Source: a virus
IMG/VR virus record: IMGVR_UViG_3300024344_000168
Span: 1 to 20,136 of that record
Reading direction: 5' to 3' (one strand)
Length of the DNA: 20,136 nt
Positions 1 to 8,801 of the stretch are shown in pieces. The notes below the pieces were generated by a model. The model ran no database searches, was not told the DNA's origin, and was given only the letters and a program-made list of their open reading frames with translations. The translations under genes and the position numbers were made by a program. Positions within the stretch are counted from its first letter, which is position 1. Every line of letters begins with the position of its first letter.

Positions 1-578
1 ATAAAGGACCATCAGAAGAATATTTTAAAACGCAGCGAGCAGCTAGAGACTATGACCGTAAATTAGAACAAACTGCAGGACAAATAGGTCTTGAACAAGA
101 ATTTGCAATGGAACAGATAGGAGCTAAAAGTAATCCACAATCAACTTTATTCAATAGATACTTAGACCAAGCTGTTGACGCAGGTATGTCTGGACCAGTA
201 GCTACACGTTTTGCTACATACCGTGCAACTATGGAAGAAGATTTAAGACAAAAAGTTGGTGGCAACAGATTAGGTGGAATTATAGAATTTGATTTAAACG
301 ACGAGAAACAAAAAAGAAAACAGCTACCTAAAATGAAAAAAGATATAGGTAAATATTTTTATGACCCTTACGATGGTAAAATTAAACAGTTAGTTGAACA
401 AAATGGTGTTTTAGGTTTTTTAGAATTTGATTCAGTAGACAGCATTGATTTTTCAGCTGTTCCAGGAACTTCTACCGAGACTTCTACTCCTTACCAAGAT
501 GAACAAAAAGCTATAGAACAAGAAAAAAGCGAAGGTATTTTAACGGAAGAAGATATCCGAGACTACAAGTTAGTATAG
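1..578 (+). CDS. Unknown phage protein, 5'-truncated (C-terminal about 192 codons)
   Basis: The reading frame is open from base 3 to the TAG at 576-578, so the gene starts outside the window. The first internal ATG, at 108, is codon 36 of the visible part and is unlikely to be the true start. The visible protein is mostly charged and probably helical. It ends in a Ser/Thr-rich stretch followed by an acidic Glu/Lys tail. I see no catalytic motif or membrane segment. It lies 8 bases before the 1363-aa virion-like gene in the same direction, so a structural or virion-associated role is inferred from position only. I do not recognise the family. Confidence 0.75.
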   Translation, partial: KGPSEEYFKTQRAARDYDRKLEQTAGQIGLEQEFAMEQIGAKSNPQSTLFNRYLDQAVDAGMSGPVATRFATYRATMEEDLRQKVGGNRLGGIIEFDLNDEKQKRKQLPKMKKDIGKYFYDPYDGKIKQLVEQNGVLGFLEFDSVDSIDFSAVPGTSTETSTPYQDEQKAIEQEKSEGILTEEDIRDYKLV

Positions 579-586
579 GGGGCTAG

Positions 587-3500
587 ATGGCTGAATTTAT
601 CCCATTAATTTCTGAAGAAGAAGGTAATGATACAGCCTGGTATGTAGCAGGAGCTGCTGGTATTGGCTCAGGTTTATTTAAAGTACCTGAAGGAATATTT
701 TCATTAGCAGCGGAACTAATAGACCTTGGCTTAGATACTAATCTTGCAGGTAAAGTGGAGCAAGCATTTGATTTTATAAATCCATTTGATGAATTAGCAC
801 AACAACACGGAGCAGGTAAACTAACCGAAGCATTAGTTTCTATTGGTGTTCCAAGCACCATTGGATTTAAAATAGGAAGTAGACTAGCAAAGAAAGCATT
901 AGACGCTAGAAAAGCAGGAACATCATTTAGACTTAATAGTAAGAACGCTGTTAAGCAAGCCATGAGAGCAGACAGTCTTAATAAAAACGCTGGCAAAGTA
1001 AGATTTGCAGCAGGTGTTGCAGGTGGAGCTGCAGCTGAAACTATGGTTGCTGACGTAGAAGAAATAGGATCTTTTGGTGATATGTTTGACTCTGCACCTA
1101 CAGAATTAGATAGATTAAATAGCGAAGGCAGAGAAGACGCTACTAGAAAGTTAATGAATAGATTTAAGTTTGCATCAGAAGGATTATTAATTACTCCTTT
1201 TGTTGGAGCTGTTGCAAAAGGTGGTAAAGCTTTGGCAAAACACGGTCAAGAACTAGCTTATAGTAATTCTAAATTTGACAGAGCAGTAAATAAAATAGCT
1301 CAAATGTTAACACCTGAAGGAAAACTTACTAAATCATTATTTGAATCTCAAAAAGTAATGGAACGAATGAAATCTGGAGATATTGCTGAAGCTAATAGAA
1401 TAGTAAGAAACTTAACTCAATCTGTAAAGGCAGCATTTCCTGAAATGCAAAAAGTATTAGATAAATTAGGACCAAAAGAAAAAAAAGATTTTTATAAAAA
1501 ATTAAATGATTTATTATTTGAAGGAGACATATCAAAAGGTTTATTGGACCCTAGAAAAGTAGATAATGCAATGAATAAAATGAGAACATTAGGTGTTACT
1601 GGAGAAACTAGTGGAAAAATAATGAATAATTTACAAGAAGCAAGAGCAGAATTTGCAAGGCTTATAGGTTTAACTCAAGGTAAAAATAAAAGTGAATTAA
1701 CAGACATTTTAAAAGACAGAGTTTCAAAAATGGTAGGTAATACTTATAGAATATTTGAAGATAAACCTATTATGGGAATTTTTAATAGATACAAACCTGC
1801 TGGAGACTCAATGGCTAATGCCATTAATTTTTTTAGAGCACAGATTGCAAAAAAAGATAAAAATAGAGTAGGTCCGTATGATCCAAATGGTATGCAATAC
1901 TATCAAGAAGCAAGACAAATAGTAAATAACCTTATGGATAAAGCACTTAAAGTTGGAAAAGCGGGAGACCTTCCTAATTTAGAATTTGTAAAAAAAACTT
2001 TAGCAGATGCACCTGGTGGAAAGTTTGTAAAAGATGTTATGGAAAAAACAGGTCAACCACCAAAATTTATTAGAGAATTATTTGGTGAAGTAAAAGACCC
2101 TAGACTTTCTATCTTTAATGCCATTACTAAACTATCAGCTCTTGGTAGACAAACTAAATTTTTAGATGAAGTATATGAAACAAATAGAAAGCTACAAGCT
2201 AATGGAGAACGAGGAGCTTTCTGGGAGTCTAGAGAAGCTGCAGAAGCTGGTACTAATTATGTTTTAAAATCAAAAGATATTGTTAGAGTAGGGGATAAAT
2301 TAAAAGGTTTAGGAAAAGTAGCAGGTGAAGATATAGTTAATCCGCTTGATGGTTTATATACAACAAGTGATATTGCAGATGGGTTAGGGCTAGCTAATAA
2401 TCTTCTAGAAACTCGGCTTACATCTTTTGCAAAAGGGAGAGAAGGAGCAAGTGTTGTGGAGCAAGGAGCTAGTTGGTTATATAGAAATCTTTTATTAATT
2501 CCTAAAGGAGCAGCTCAATTAGCTAAAACAGTTTTATCTATTCCAACTCACATAAGAAACTTTATGAGCGCTGGTGCTTTTGCTGGTGCTAATGGTATTT
2601 TATTTACTAATCCAAAAGATTTAGCAAATGCCTTTAAAGAAGGCGCTCAAATTTCAGGAGTATTTAAAGGTGCTAGAAATGTTGAATTTGAAAAAGCATA
2701 TAGGGAAATGGTAGAATTAGGTATCGTTAACCAACAAGTTCAAGTAGGTGATATGAAAAATCTATTTAAAACTGCAGGGTTTGGAGACAATGTAGCAAAC
2801 ATAGACGCTGTATTAAATCCTATGATGTCTTATGCCAAAGCTATCCCAAAATGGCTTCAAGGTAAATATGTAGCAGAAGATGATTTTTGGAAAATTACAA
2901 ATTATTTTGTAGAAATGTCTAGAAGAAGAAAAGCTTATGCCAAAGCTGGTATAGAAATGAGTGACGATGCTTTAAAAAGAGAAGCTGCTGACATTGTAAG
3001 AAATACTGTACCTAATTATGCATACGTTGGAGACATTGTAAGAACTGCAAGAATATTACCAGTAGGTAATTTCATGTCTTTCCCTTCAGAAATAATTAGA
3101 ACTACTTCAAATATTGGAAGTCAAATAATAAAAGAATTAAAACACATACCACAATCAGGTATAAAAATAAGAGGTAGTAATATAACTCTTATGGTTACAG
3201 AAGTATTACAAGATGGTACTACTCGAGTAGTTAAAAATAATAATCCAATGTATGGCATTGGAGTACAAAGAGCAATAGGTATGGCAACAACTTTAACTGT
3301 TGTACCAACAGCTACAGTTGAAATGGCTAAATGGACTTATGATGTAACTGACGAACAGATTGCAGCATTAAGACAATTTGTTCCTGAATGGTCTAAAAAT
3401 TCTACGCTTGTACCTGTTAAAGATGACAATACAGGTGAATTAAAATACATAGATTTTAGTCACAGTAATGCATACGATTTAGTATCTCGTCCTTTTAGAA

Positions 3501-4678
3501 ATTTAGCTTTATCTATAAATGATGCCACACAAAACGATGAAACAGTTTTAGCTGGTTTTTCTAGAGGTATAGATGATGCAGTAGTAGAATTAGCTTCTCC
3601 TTTTGTAGCTGAATCTATTTGGACAGAAGCTATAGGAGATATAGTTGGAAGAGGTGGTAGAACTAGAGATGGAAGAATTTTATATACAGATCAAACTGCT
3701 TTTGGAGATAAGAAAAAAATTCAATTTGTTCATTTAATGGAAGCACTAGCTCCTTCTTACAAACAAGGTGTAAGAATTTATCAAAGATTTACTAAAACTC
3801 CAAACAGAACGGGACAAATTTTAGAAGGAGATACTTTAGGTATGCCGGATGAGATTCTTGGATTCATGGGTTTAAGACCTGTTGAAGTTGATCCAGTAAG
3901 AGCAATGGGATTTAAGATTGCACAATATCAAACGGGTATAAGAAATGCTAGAAGAGAATTTACAGGTGGTTTCTTTGGATTACTAAGAGGCGGTCCAATT
4001 GATGAAGACGATGTTATAAATAGATATATAGCTTCAAACCGTGCAAGATTTAATGTTCAACGAGAAATGTTTAAAAATATTAGCGCTGCAAATGTTTTAG
4101 GAGTTAACAATCCAACTTTAAGAAAAGAATTTAGAGATAGACAAATAAGTATGGATGCTTTTGGAAGATTGCAAAGAGGAAAATTCGATCCTTACTTTCC
4201 ATCTAAAGAAATTATAGCTAGATTTAGAGAGATAGCTAAAAATTTAGGTGACCCAAGTGCATTTAGACTTGCTCAAACTGACTTAAGAGCATTGCAAAGA
4301 GAATATGGTGACTTAGGTTTAGGTGAAAGTTTTAATCAAGGTGGAAGAGTAGGACTTGCACAAGGTTCAGGAGGCTTTATTACAGAAAATCAAATTAATA
4401 GTTTGTTAGCTAGTTTACGTTTAGTAAGAAATGAATTAAAAAAAATTACTTTAGATGATAATTTTGATTTTGAAATGGAAGAATATACTCAGCCTGAGCA
4501 ATTAAAAGGACAAACTCAAGTGCCTTTACCACCAACTCCAGATGTAAACCCAGCGTTAATGCAACAGGTATTACCAAGCACTAATGTTATGGAAACTGGC
4601 TTGACGCCGACAGAACAAGCGTTGCTTTCTAACGAAGAAAAAGCTATAAGACTTAGACAAAGGGGAATGACATCGTAA
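587..4678 (+). CDS. Very large candidate internal virion / ejection protein
   Basis: This is a 1363-aa protein with a GGGGG Shine-Dalgarno-like run just before the ATG. The sequence is mostly helical and Ala/Lys/Glu/Arg-rich. It has short hydrophobic stretches near residues 19-50, 646-675 and 897-915 but no signal peptide. I see no lysozyme, peptidase or polymerase motif. Giant helical proteins with internal hydrophobic segments beside late genes are typical of DNA-ejection or internal virion proteins of podovirus-like phages; assignment here is by size, composition and position. Residues 1252-1260 carry a Gly-Gly-Arg-Val-Gly-Leu-Ala-x-Gly motif. After it comes a different C-terminal tail rich in Leu, Glu, Pro and Gln, so the protein has a large body and a separate tail. 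Its stop overlaps the next gene as TAATG, so the two are probably translationally coupled. A polyvalent or capsid-internal protein is the main alternative. Confidence 0.8.
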   Translation: MAEFIPLISEEEGNDTAWYVAGAAGIGSGLFKVPEGIFSLAAELIDLGLDTNLAGKVEQAFDFINPFDELAQQHGAGKLTEALVSIGVPSTIGFKIGSRLAKKALDARKAGTSFRLNSKNAVKQAMRADSLNKNAGKVRFAAGVAGGAAAETMVADVEEIGSFGDMFDSAPTELDRLNSEGREDATRKLMNRFKFASEGLLITPFVGAVAKGGKALAKHGQELAYSNSKFDRAVNKIAQMLTPEGKLTKSLFESQKVMERMKSGDIAEANRIVRNLTQSVKAAFPEMQKVLDKLGPKEKKDFYKKLNDLLFEGDISKGLLDPRKVDNAMNKMRTLGVTGETSGKIMNNLQEARAEFARLIGLTQGKNKSELTDILKDRVSKMVGNTYRIFEDKPIMGIFNRYKPAGDSMANAINFFRAQIAKKDKNRVGPYDPNGMQYYQEARQIVNNLMDKALKVGKAGDLPNLEFVKKTLADAPGGKFVKDVMEKTGQPPKFIRELFGEVKDPRLSIFNAITKLSALGRQTKFLDEVYETNRKLQANGERGAFWESREAAEAGTNYVLKSKDIVRVGDKLKGLGKVAGEDIVNPLDGLYTTSDIADGLGLANNLLETRLTSFAKGREGASVVEQGASWLYRNLLLIPKGAAQLAKTVLSIPTHIRNFMSAGAFAGANGILFTNPKDLANAFKEGAQISGVFKGARNVEFEKAYREMVELGIVNQQVQVGDMKNLFKTAGFGDNVANIDAVLNPMMSYAKAIPKWLQGKYVAEDDFWKITNYFVEMSRRRKAYAKAGIEMSDDALKREAADIVRNTVPNYAYVGDIVRTARILPVGNFMSFPSEIIRTTSNIGSQIIKELKHIPQSGIKIRGSNITLMVTEVLQDGTTRVVKNNNPMYGIGVQRAIGMATTLTVVPTATVEMAKWTYDVTDEQIAALRQFVPEWSKNSTLVPVKDDNTGELKYIDFSHSNAYDLVSRPFRNLALSINDATQNDETVLAGFSRGIDDAVVELASPFVAESIWTEAIGDIVGRGGRTRDGRILYTDQTAFGDKKKIQFVHLMEALAPSYKQGVRIYQRFTKTPNRTGQILEGDTLGMPDEILGFMGLRPVEVDPVRAMGFKIAQYQTGIRNARREFTGGFFGLLRGGPIDEDDVINRYIASNRARFNVQREMFKNISAANVLGVNNPTLRKEFRDRQISMDAFGRLQRGKFDPYFPSKEIIARFREIAKNLGDPSAFRLAQTDLRALQREYGDLGLGESFNQGGRVGLAQGSGGFITENQINSLLASLRLVRNELKKITLDDNFDFEMEEYTQPEQLKGQTQVPLPPTPDVNPALMQQVLPSTNVMETGLTPTEQALLSNEEKAIRLRQRGMTS

Positions 4679-6720
4679 TGGGATTATTTGACAAAACAGC
4701 TATAATTAGACCAGGAGAAGACTCAGGAAATACTTCTACATCAGGATTAGGTGGTTTAATATCTTTAAGTGATTTATATAAAAATGCATTGCAAGGAAAT
4801 AATCAAAATGTTAGTGGTGCATTTGGACCTCAAGACTATTTATCACGTATAGAAACAGAAGAAGGTCCTTTTACAATGGCTTTAGGACCAGAAGCTTATG
4901 TTCAAACACTAGATCCAAGATATGTAAGTGATGCTTATCAATATTTTTTACAAGGCACGGGTGGTGGACCAGACGCTGCAACAATACCTGCAACTACAGT
5001 AGCACAAGCACCAGATGCACCAATAACTACAGGCGGTGGAGGTGGAGGTAATCTTTTAGATCAACTAGAAGATGATGCTGGAATTGACGCACCTATAAAC
5101 ATAGATACTATGACTGTTAAAGAAGCATTTACACAAGACCCTGCTTACACAGGTATAGATACAGCACCAGATTATTCTGATGTAACTACAGCAGTAGCAC
5201 CTCCAAGTATTTTAAATCCTTACGAACCACAAACTTTAGCAAGTCCAACTTTAAATAAAATGGATACTAGTGAAATAGATATAGAAAATTTTTTAGATTC
5301 AGAACCAGCGCTTACAGCAGGAAAACCTGAAATGCTAGGTGACACAGGTGATAGCATGGATTATATGTCAGGAGCTTTAGACGCACCTTATGGTGTCAAT
5401 CCTAATACAGGAGTGCCTTATCAAACACCAAGAACTATCGCTGATCAAAATGCAGTACTAGGTCAGACTTTTACAGAACCAGCCACAACATTAGGAAGTC
5501 AAATAAACTCTGCATTTGAAAATGTTAAAGGTAAAGGAACAGAAGCAGTTGGAGAATTAACAGATAACTTAGTTGCATTAGGTGGTAAAGTAAGAGAAGG
5601 ATTTGAGAATATTGTGGATTTTGGAGAAACACAAATAGATGTTGGTAAAACTTTAGCAACGGGTGCAATTAATTATTTAGGTAAGAGTATATTTGGACCT
5701 ATAGGTGCTTTTTTAGGAACAGCTTTACAAGCTTTACCTGAAGGTGGACGTTCTGAAATGTCTGATAAACTTGGTGAACAATATGGAATGGATGACATAG
5801 GTAGACTTACAGGTGGACCAATGGCTGGATATGCTGTTGATAGTACATTTGGAAAAGGTATTGAACAGTCAACAGCAGATGTAAAAAATGATGTGGGTAA
5901 TACTTTATCAGAAAAATATGGATTTACAAAATCAGAATTAAATCAAATAGCAGAAGGAACTTATACAGGAACTAAAGGATACAATGAAATAATGGGAAAA
6001 GTAACTAATTTAGTAGATAAGTATAAGGACTTATCAAATTTTGAAAAACAGATAGACAAAAATAAAACAGCCATAGATTATGATATGGAAGGCACTGATG
6101 AAGGTGATAGAGCAGCAGAAGAAGCGGCAGAAGCAAGAAAAGAGGGTCTAGAAGAACTTTCGGATATTTATTCAGGAATAGGTCAAACAAGAGACGCACC
6201 AAGCCCAACACCTCAAGAAATACCTGACAGAGGACGAGGTGATGGTCGAGATACAGGGCCAACTGAATCACCACAAGGATCAGGAGATCCTTACGGAGGA
6301 GGAGAAGGAGGTGTACAAAGTGGTTTAGGTTCACCTGACGTAGGAGAAGTAAGTTCTGATGCAGGATTTAGCGAACCTTCAAATCAAGGTGGCGGCGGCG
6401 GTGGCGGCGGTGGCGGCAAGATCGTTTGTACTATGATGAACGACTCATACGGCTTTGGATCATTTAGAAATAAAATTTGGCTAAGACAATCTAAAAACTT
6501 AGCACCAGAATATCAAATAGGATACCATAAAATATTTTTACCATTAGTAAGACTATCTAAAACAAATAAACTATTAAAGAAAACATTAGAACACATTGCA
6601 GTTCATAGAACTATTGATATTAGACAAGAAGCGAGAGGCAAGGTGCACTTATTAGGTAGAGTATATAGAAAAGTTCTTGAACCAATTTGCTATTGGGTAG
6701 GTAAACATGCCAAAAGATAA
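4678..6720 (+). CDS. Gly/Thr-rich virion-like protein with poly-Gly hinge and distinct C-terminal module
   Basis: This is a 680-aa protein starting in a TAATG overlap with the preceding gene. Residues 1-260 are low-complexity Thr/Pro/Asp/Gly-rich with a first six-glycine tract at 119-124. Residues about 265-360 form a helical stretch with a hydrophobic Gly/Ala-rich segment. An acidic Glu/Ala-rich part follows, then a disordered Pro/Gly/Asp region. Ten consecutive glycines at 571-580 separate all this from a compact, basic, aromatic C-terminal module (581-680), recognisable by YGFGSFRNKIW near its start and two later cysteine/tryptophan-bearing segments. The composition jump at the hinge suggests an independently exchanged domain. 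From memory, unverified, similar modules follow poly-Gly linkers in other uncultured marine phage proteins. A tail-fibre or virion-attached role is inferred. Function is unknown. Confidence 0.78.
   Translation: MGLFDKTAIIRPGEDSGNTSTSGLGGLISLSDLYKNALQGNNQNVSGAFGPQDYLSRIETEEGPFTMALGPEAYVQTLDPRYVSDAYQYFLQGTGGGPDAATIPATTVAQAPDAPITTGGGGGGNLLDQLEDDAGIDAPINIDTMTVKEAFTQDPAYTGIDTAPDYSDVTTAVAPPSILNPYEPQTLASPTLNKMDTSEIDIENFLDSEPALTAGKPEMLGDTGDSMDYMSGALDAPYGVNPNTGVPYQTPRTIADQNAVLGQTFTEPATTLGSQINSAFENVKGKGTEAVGELTDNLVALGGKVREGFENIVDFGETQIDVGKTLATGAINYLGKSIFGPIGAFLGTALQALPEGGRSEMSDKLGEQYGMDDIGRLTGGPMAGYAVDSTFGKGIEQSTADVKNDVGNTLSEKYGFTKSELNQIAEGTYTGTKGYNEIMGKVTNLVDKYKDLSNFEKQIDKNKTAIDYDMEGTDEGDRAAEEAAEARKEGLEELSDIYSGIGQTRDAPSPTPQEIPDRGRGDGRDTGPTESPQGSGDPYGGGEGGVQSGLGSPDVGEVSSDAGFSEPSNQGGGGGGGGGGKIVCTMMNDSYGFGSFRNKIWLRQSKNLAPEYQIGYHKIFLPLVRLSKTNKLLKKTLEHIAVHRTIDIRQEARGKVHLLGRVYRKVLEPICYWVGKHAKR
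6388..6417 (+). repeat. GC-rich GGY microsatellite encoding ten glycines
   Basis: There are ten consecutive glycine codons, all GGT or GGC and none GGA, although the rest of this AT-rich gene uses GGA and GGT freely. The first Gly tract in the same gene (5032-5049) mixes GGA and GGT. The tract sits exactly at the joint between a disordered region and a compact C-terminal module. It could act as a flexible hinge in the protein and as a recombination joint in the DNA. Confidence 0.85.
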
Positions 6721-6901
6721 CGCATTACAAAAAATAGAATCACACGAAAAACTTTGCAGAATTATGCAAAAGCAAACTCACGATAAAATTTTAAAATTAG
6801 AAAATCAAATTAATAGAGTAGAAAGTATTTTATTAGTTTCAGTTGGTACGTTAATTGCCGGCATGGCAAGTCTTATCGTTATGTTAATTACAAAAATTTG
6901 A
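6707..6901 (+). CDS. Small coiled-coil + C-terminal membrane peptide, holin/XhlA-like
   Basis: This 64-aa protein overlaps the previous gene by 14 bases; a TAGGTAAAC sequence precedes the ATG. Residues 1-38 are hydrophilic and heptad-like (ESHEKLCRIMQKQ, then LENQINRVE). Residues about 41-61 form one hydrophobic transmembrane helix (LLVSVGTLIAGMASLIVML), and the protein ends with Lys-Ile. An N-terminal coiled coil followed by a single C-terminal membrane span is the layout of XhlA-type lysis or holin-associated proteins. Its place at the end of the virion block supports a lysis role, but a membrane-anchored virion or superinfection protein is possible. Confidence in the gene is good and in the function moderate. 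Confidence 0.75.
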   Translation: MPKDNALQKIESHEKLCRIMQKQTHDKILKLENQINRVESILLVSVGTLIAGMASLIVMLITKI

Positions 6902-6902
6902 G

Positions 6903-6916
6903 CGCGTTACGCGTAA
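6903..6916. other. Short GC palindrome between convergent genes
   Basis: The 28 bases between the convergent stops contain CGCG-TTA-CGCG (6903-6913), overlapping the perfect palindrome TTACGCGTAA (6907-6916). The position suits a bidirectional transcription end. The stem is only 4-5 bp, however, and no T-run follows on either strand, so intrinsic termination is weakly supported. Confidence 0.3.
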
Positions 6917-6929
6917 GTCCCATAATTTC

Positions 6930-8360
6930 CTATATCCAATCAGTTAACTCTTCACCCATGATTTGAGTTGCAATATTAATTTTTTTACGAAGAGCTAACA
7001 CAATTTTTTCATCAATGGTGTCTTCTGCAAGAATATCAATATAAGTCATTGGTTTAGTTTGACCTATTCTATCTATTCGAGCCTCTGATTGTTTTCTTTT
7101 TTCTAAATCGTAACCATTAGAATAGTAAATCATATTACTGGCTGCGGTTAATGTAATACCATAACCACCAGTTTGAGTAGTTCCTATAAAAAATCTTACT
7201 TTTTCATCTTCTTGAAATTTTTTAATGTTAGATTGTCTATCTTCTTCAGGTGTAAGCCCATAATAATCAACACAACAACCTTCTCCAAATTCTTTAGTAA
7301 CTTCCTTAATAATTAAATTAACATCTCTTTGCCAATGGGCCCAAATAACAACTTTTCCTTCAATTTCGTACAGTATATCAATTAATTCACTTATACGATT
7401 ATTAGGAATATCTTGAGTTGTACCATCATCAGCTTTAAAATGGCCGCAAGTAATTTGCTGCAGTCTCATTAATTGAGTTAATGCTGTAGCTGTTGTAATC
7501 ATTTTACCATTTAATGTAGCAAGCGCAGTTTTACGCATTTGATCGTATATTTTAAGTTGATCAGAGCTTAATTGTACTATTCTTTTCATAAAAGTCTTTT
7601 TAGGTAGGTCCAAACAATCATCTTTTAATACTCTATATGAAAAAGGTTTTAATTTTTCTGATAATTCACTTAAATTTCTGTATCCAACAACTATTTGTAC
7701 TGATCTACCACCAAAATTAGCTGTTCTCATTAAAGCATATCTAGTTCTAAAAGAATAATAAGAAGAATGGTCTAACAAAAAAGAATCTAAGAAAAAACAT
7801 TGAGTATACAGATCTAACGGTGATTTTGTTACAGGTGATCCAGTTAATATTCTTCTATATTTAGCCATTTTAGACAAAGATAATATAGCTTTAGTTCTTT
7901 TAGCTCCTGGATTTTTAATAGTTGTAGATTCATCTATTGCTACCATTGCACTACTACAATTTAAAAATTTTTTAGCAAATTCTAATCCCTTTTTAGTTGA
8001 GAAAGCTTCAACGTTCATAACTAATATACGTAAATCTACTCCTGTTTTAAATAATGTGTCTAATTTAGATTGTTGTGTTTTATTAATTAATGCTTGCCAT
8101 AAAACCACTTTTTTATCAATATGGTCTACCATATGTGTAGGTATTTCAGAGTCATACCAATTTTTATAAACACCTTTTGGCGCTATAATTAAGGCAGCAT
8201 TAATTTTACCCTTATCATAAAGCATAGAAATATTATCTATAAGCACTTTAGATTTACCGGTACCCATTTCCATAAAATAAGCAAATATTTCCTTATTCCA
8301 TGACATTTCTAACGCTTTTAATTGATGCGCATATGGTTTTGTTTTAAATTTATAATTCAT
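6930..8360 (-). CDS. SNF2-type superfamily 2 DNA helicase / translocase
   Basis: This 476-aa protein is the only reverse-strand gene. Helicase motifs run in order: a Q-type Tyr-x-x-Gln before motif I; Walker A MGTGKS (about 32-37); Walker B DEST (about 143-146); motif III LTGSPVT (about 170); a C-terminal RecA-like lobe; and motif VI ARIDRIGQ (about 427-434), which is typical of SNF2/RapA-like ATPases. It has no nuclease or target-recognition domain and is short for the family, as phage versions are. It probably remodels DNA or displaces proteins during replication or recombination. The ATG at 8360 is preferred because AAGAAAG lies 7 bases upstream on this strand. The GTG immediately before it (8363) would leave only 4 bases. 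It diverges from the replication operon and may be co-regulated with it. Confidence 0.93.
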   Translation of the reverse strand: MNYKFKTKPYAHQLKALEMSWNKEIFAYFMEMGTGKSKVLIDNISMLYDKGKINAALIIAPKGVYKNWYDSEIPTHMVDHIDKKVVLWQALINKTQQSKLDTLFKTGVDLRILVMNVEAFSTKKGLEFAKKFLNCSSAMVAIDESTTIKNPGAKRTKAILSLSKMAKYRRILTGSPVTKSPLDLYTQCFFLDSFLLDHSSYYSFRTRYALMRTANFGGRSVQIVVGYRNLSELSEKLKPFSYRVLKDDCLDLPKKTFMKRIVQLSSDQLKIYDQMRKTALATLNGKMITTATALTQLMRLQQITCGHFKADDGTTQDIPNNRISELIDILYEIEGKVVIWAHWQRDVNLIIKEVTKEFGEGCCVDYYGLTPEEDRQSNIKKFQEDEKVRFFIGTTQTGGYGITLTAASNMIYYSNGYDLEKRKQSEARIDRIGQTKPMTYIDILAEDTIDEKIVLALRKKINIATQIMGEELTDWI

Positions 8361-8372
8361 CACTTTTCTTTC

Positions 8373-8401
8373 TTGACTTCTTATATAATATTGTTTATAT
8401 G
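8373..8401 (+). promoter_or_regulatory. Predicted sigma70-like promoter for the replication operon
   Basis: TTGACT (8373-8378) is followed after 17 bases by TATATG (8396-8401), or after 16 bases by TTATAT. The -35 is good and the -10 weak. The predicted start near 8408 gives a leader of about 13 bases carrying the AAGAAAG ribosome-binding sequence of the gene at 8421. Confidence 0.5.
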
Positions 8402-8409
8402 CTTGTCAA
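8380..8409 (-). promoter_or_regulatory. Predicted sigma70-like promoter for the SNF2 helicase
   Basis: Reading the minus strand, a perfect TTGACA (8409-8404) is followed after 16 bases by TATATA (8387-8382) or after 18 bases by TATAAG (8385-8380). The predicted start is near 8375. This promoter occupies the same roughly 40 bp as the plus-strand promoter, so polymerase could not bind both at once. Confidence 0.55.
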
Positions 8410-8420
8410 GAAAGTTATTT

Positions 8421-8801
8421 ATGGAATACGAAAAAATTACGAGCGTTAAAGAAAGTATAGTTTATGTATTACAAGAATTACCAGGGACAAGAATTGGGCG
8501 TCCTAAATATAATATTATAGGTGCTCAAAAATATGGTAAGCTTAAAGTTTTGTTAAAAGAAAATACACAAATTATTATGAGTCCAGGGCCTATAATTTTT
8601 GAACTAAGACGTTTGTTAAAAGATTACAATTCTAAAGATTATTTATTATTATCAGGTGATCCATCTGTAATTGGTATTGCATGTTCAATTGTATCGGACA
8701 TGAACGGAGGAAAATTTAATCTTTTAAAGTGGGACAGACAAGAACAAATGTATTATCCATTAGAAATTAATATACACGAGAAAGGAAAAATAGATGATTG
8801 A
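8421..8801 (+). CDS. Conserved-looking phage protein of unknown function
   Basis: This is a 126-aa protein. The start at 8421 is chosen because AAGAAAG lies 6 bases upstream and the divergent promoter lies just before it. An in-frame extension to 8322 would run into the opposite-strand helicase gene and add an unlikely N-terminus. A basic N-terminal half is followed by a hydrophobic, probably alpha/beta half with LLLSGDPSVIG (about 79-89) and a later LLKWDRQ. I have the impression of similar short proteins, with the GDP-S/T-VI and LKWDR segments, in other marine phages, but assign no function. It is the first gene of the replication operon and overlaps the next gene by 8 bases. Confidence 0.82.
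   Translation: MEYEKITSVKESIVYVLQELPGTRIGRPKYNIIGAQKYGKLKVLLKENTQIIMSPGPIIFELRRLLKDYNSKDYLLLSGDPSVIGIACSIVSDMNGGKFNLLKWDRQEQMYYPLEINIHEKGKIDD

Larger units (their letters stand above)
8368..8414. repeat. Dyad-symmetric operator-like inverted repeat
   Basis: Perfect 10-bp arms CTTTCTTGAC (8368-8377) and GTCAAGAAAG (8405-8414) flank a 27-base AT-rich spacer. An inner pair, ATATAA (8383-8388) and TTATAT (8395-8400), shares practically the same centre near 8391. Each outer arm contains a -35-like TTGAC for one strand and an AAGAAAG ribosome-binding sequence for the other. The symmetry may serve as a repressor site or simply reflect two mirrored expression signals. Confidence 0.7.

Noticed and set aside
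583-996. 137-codon open frame on the minus strand
   Set aside because: It lies wholly inside the 1363-aa plus-strand gene. Its protein is low-complexity Ala/Leu/Ser/Pro, as expected from a complement shadow, and it lacks a good ribosome-binding site.
6005-6334. Leu-rich minus-strand ORF resembling a membrane protein
   Set aside because: It is the complement of the Gly/Glu/Asp-rich part of the 680-aa gene; the Leu richness is a reading-frame artefact.
8322-8420. N-terminal extension of the gene at 8421
   Set aside because: It would overlap the opposite-strand helicase start and the promoter region. The ATG at 8421 has a well-placed AAGAAAG.
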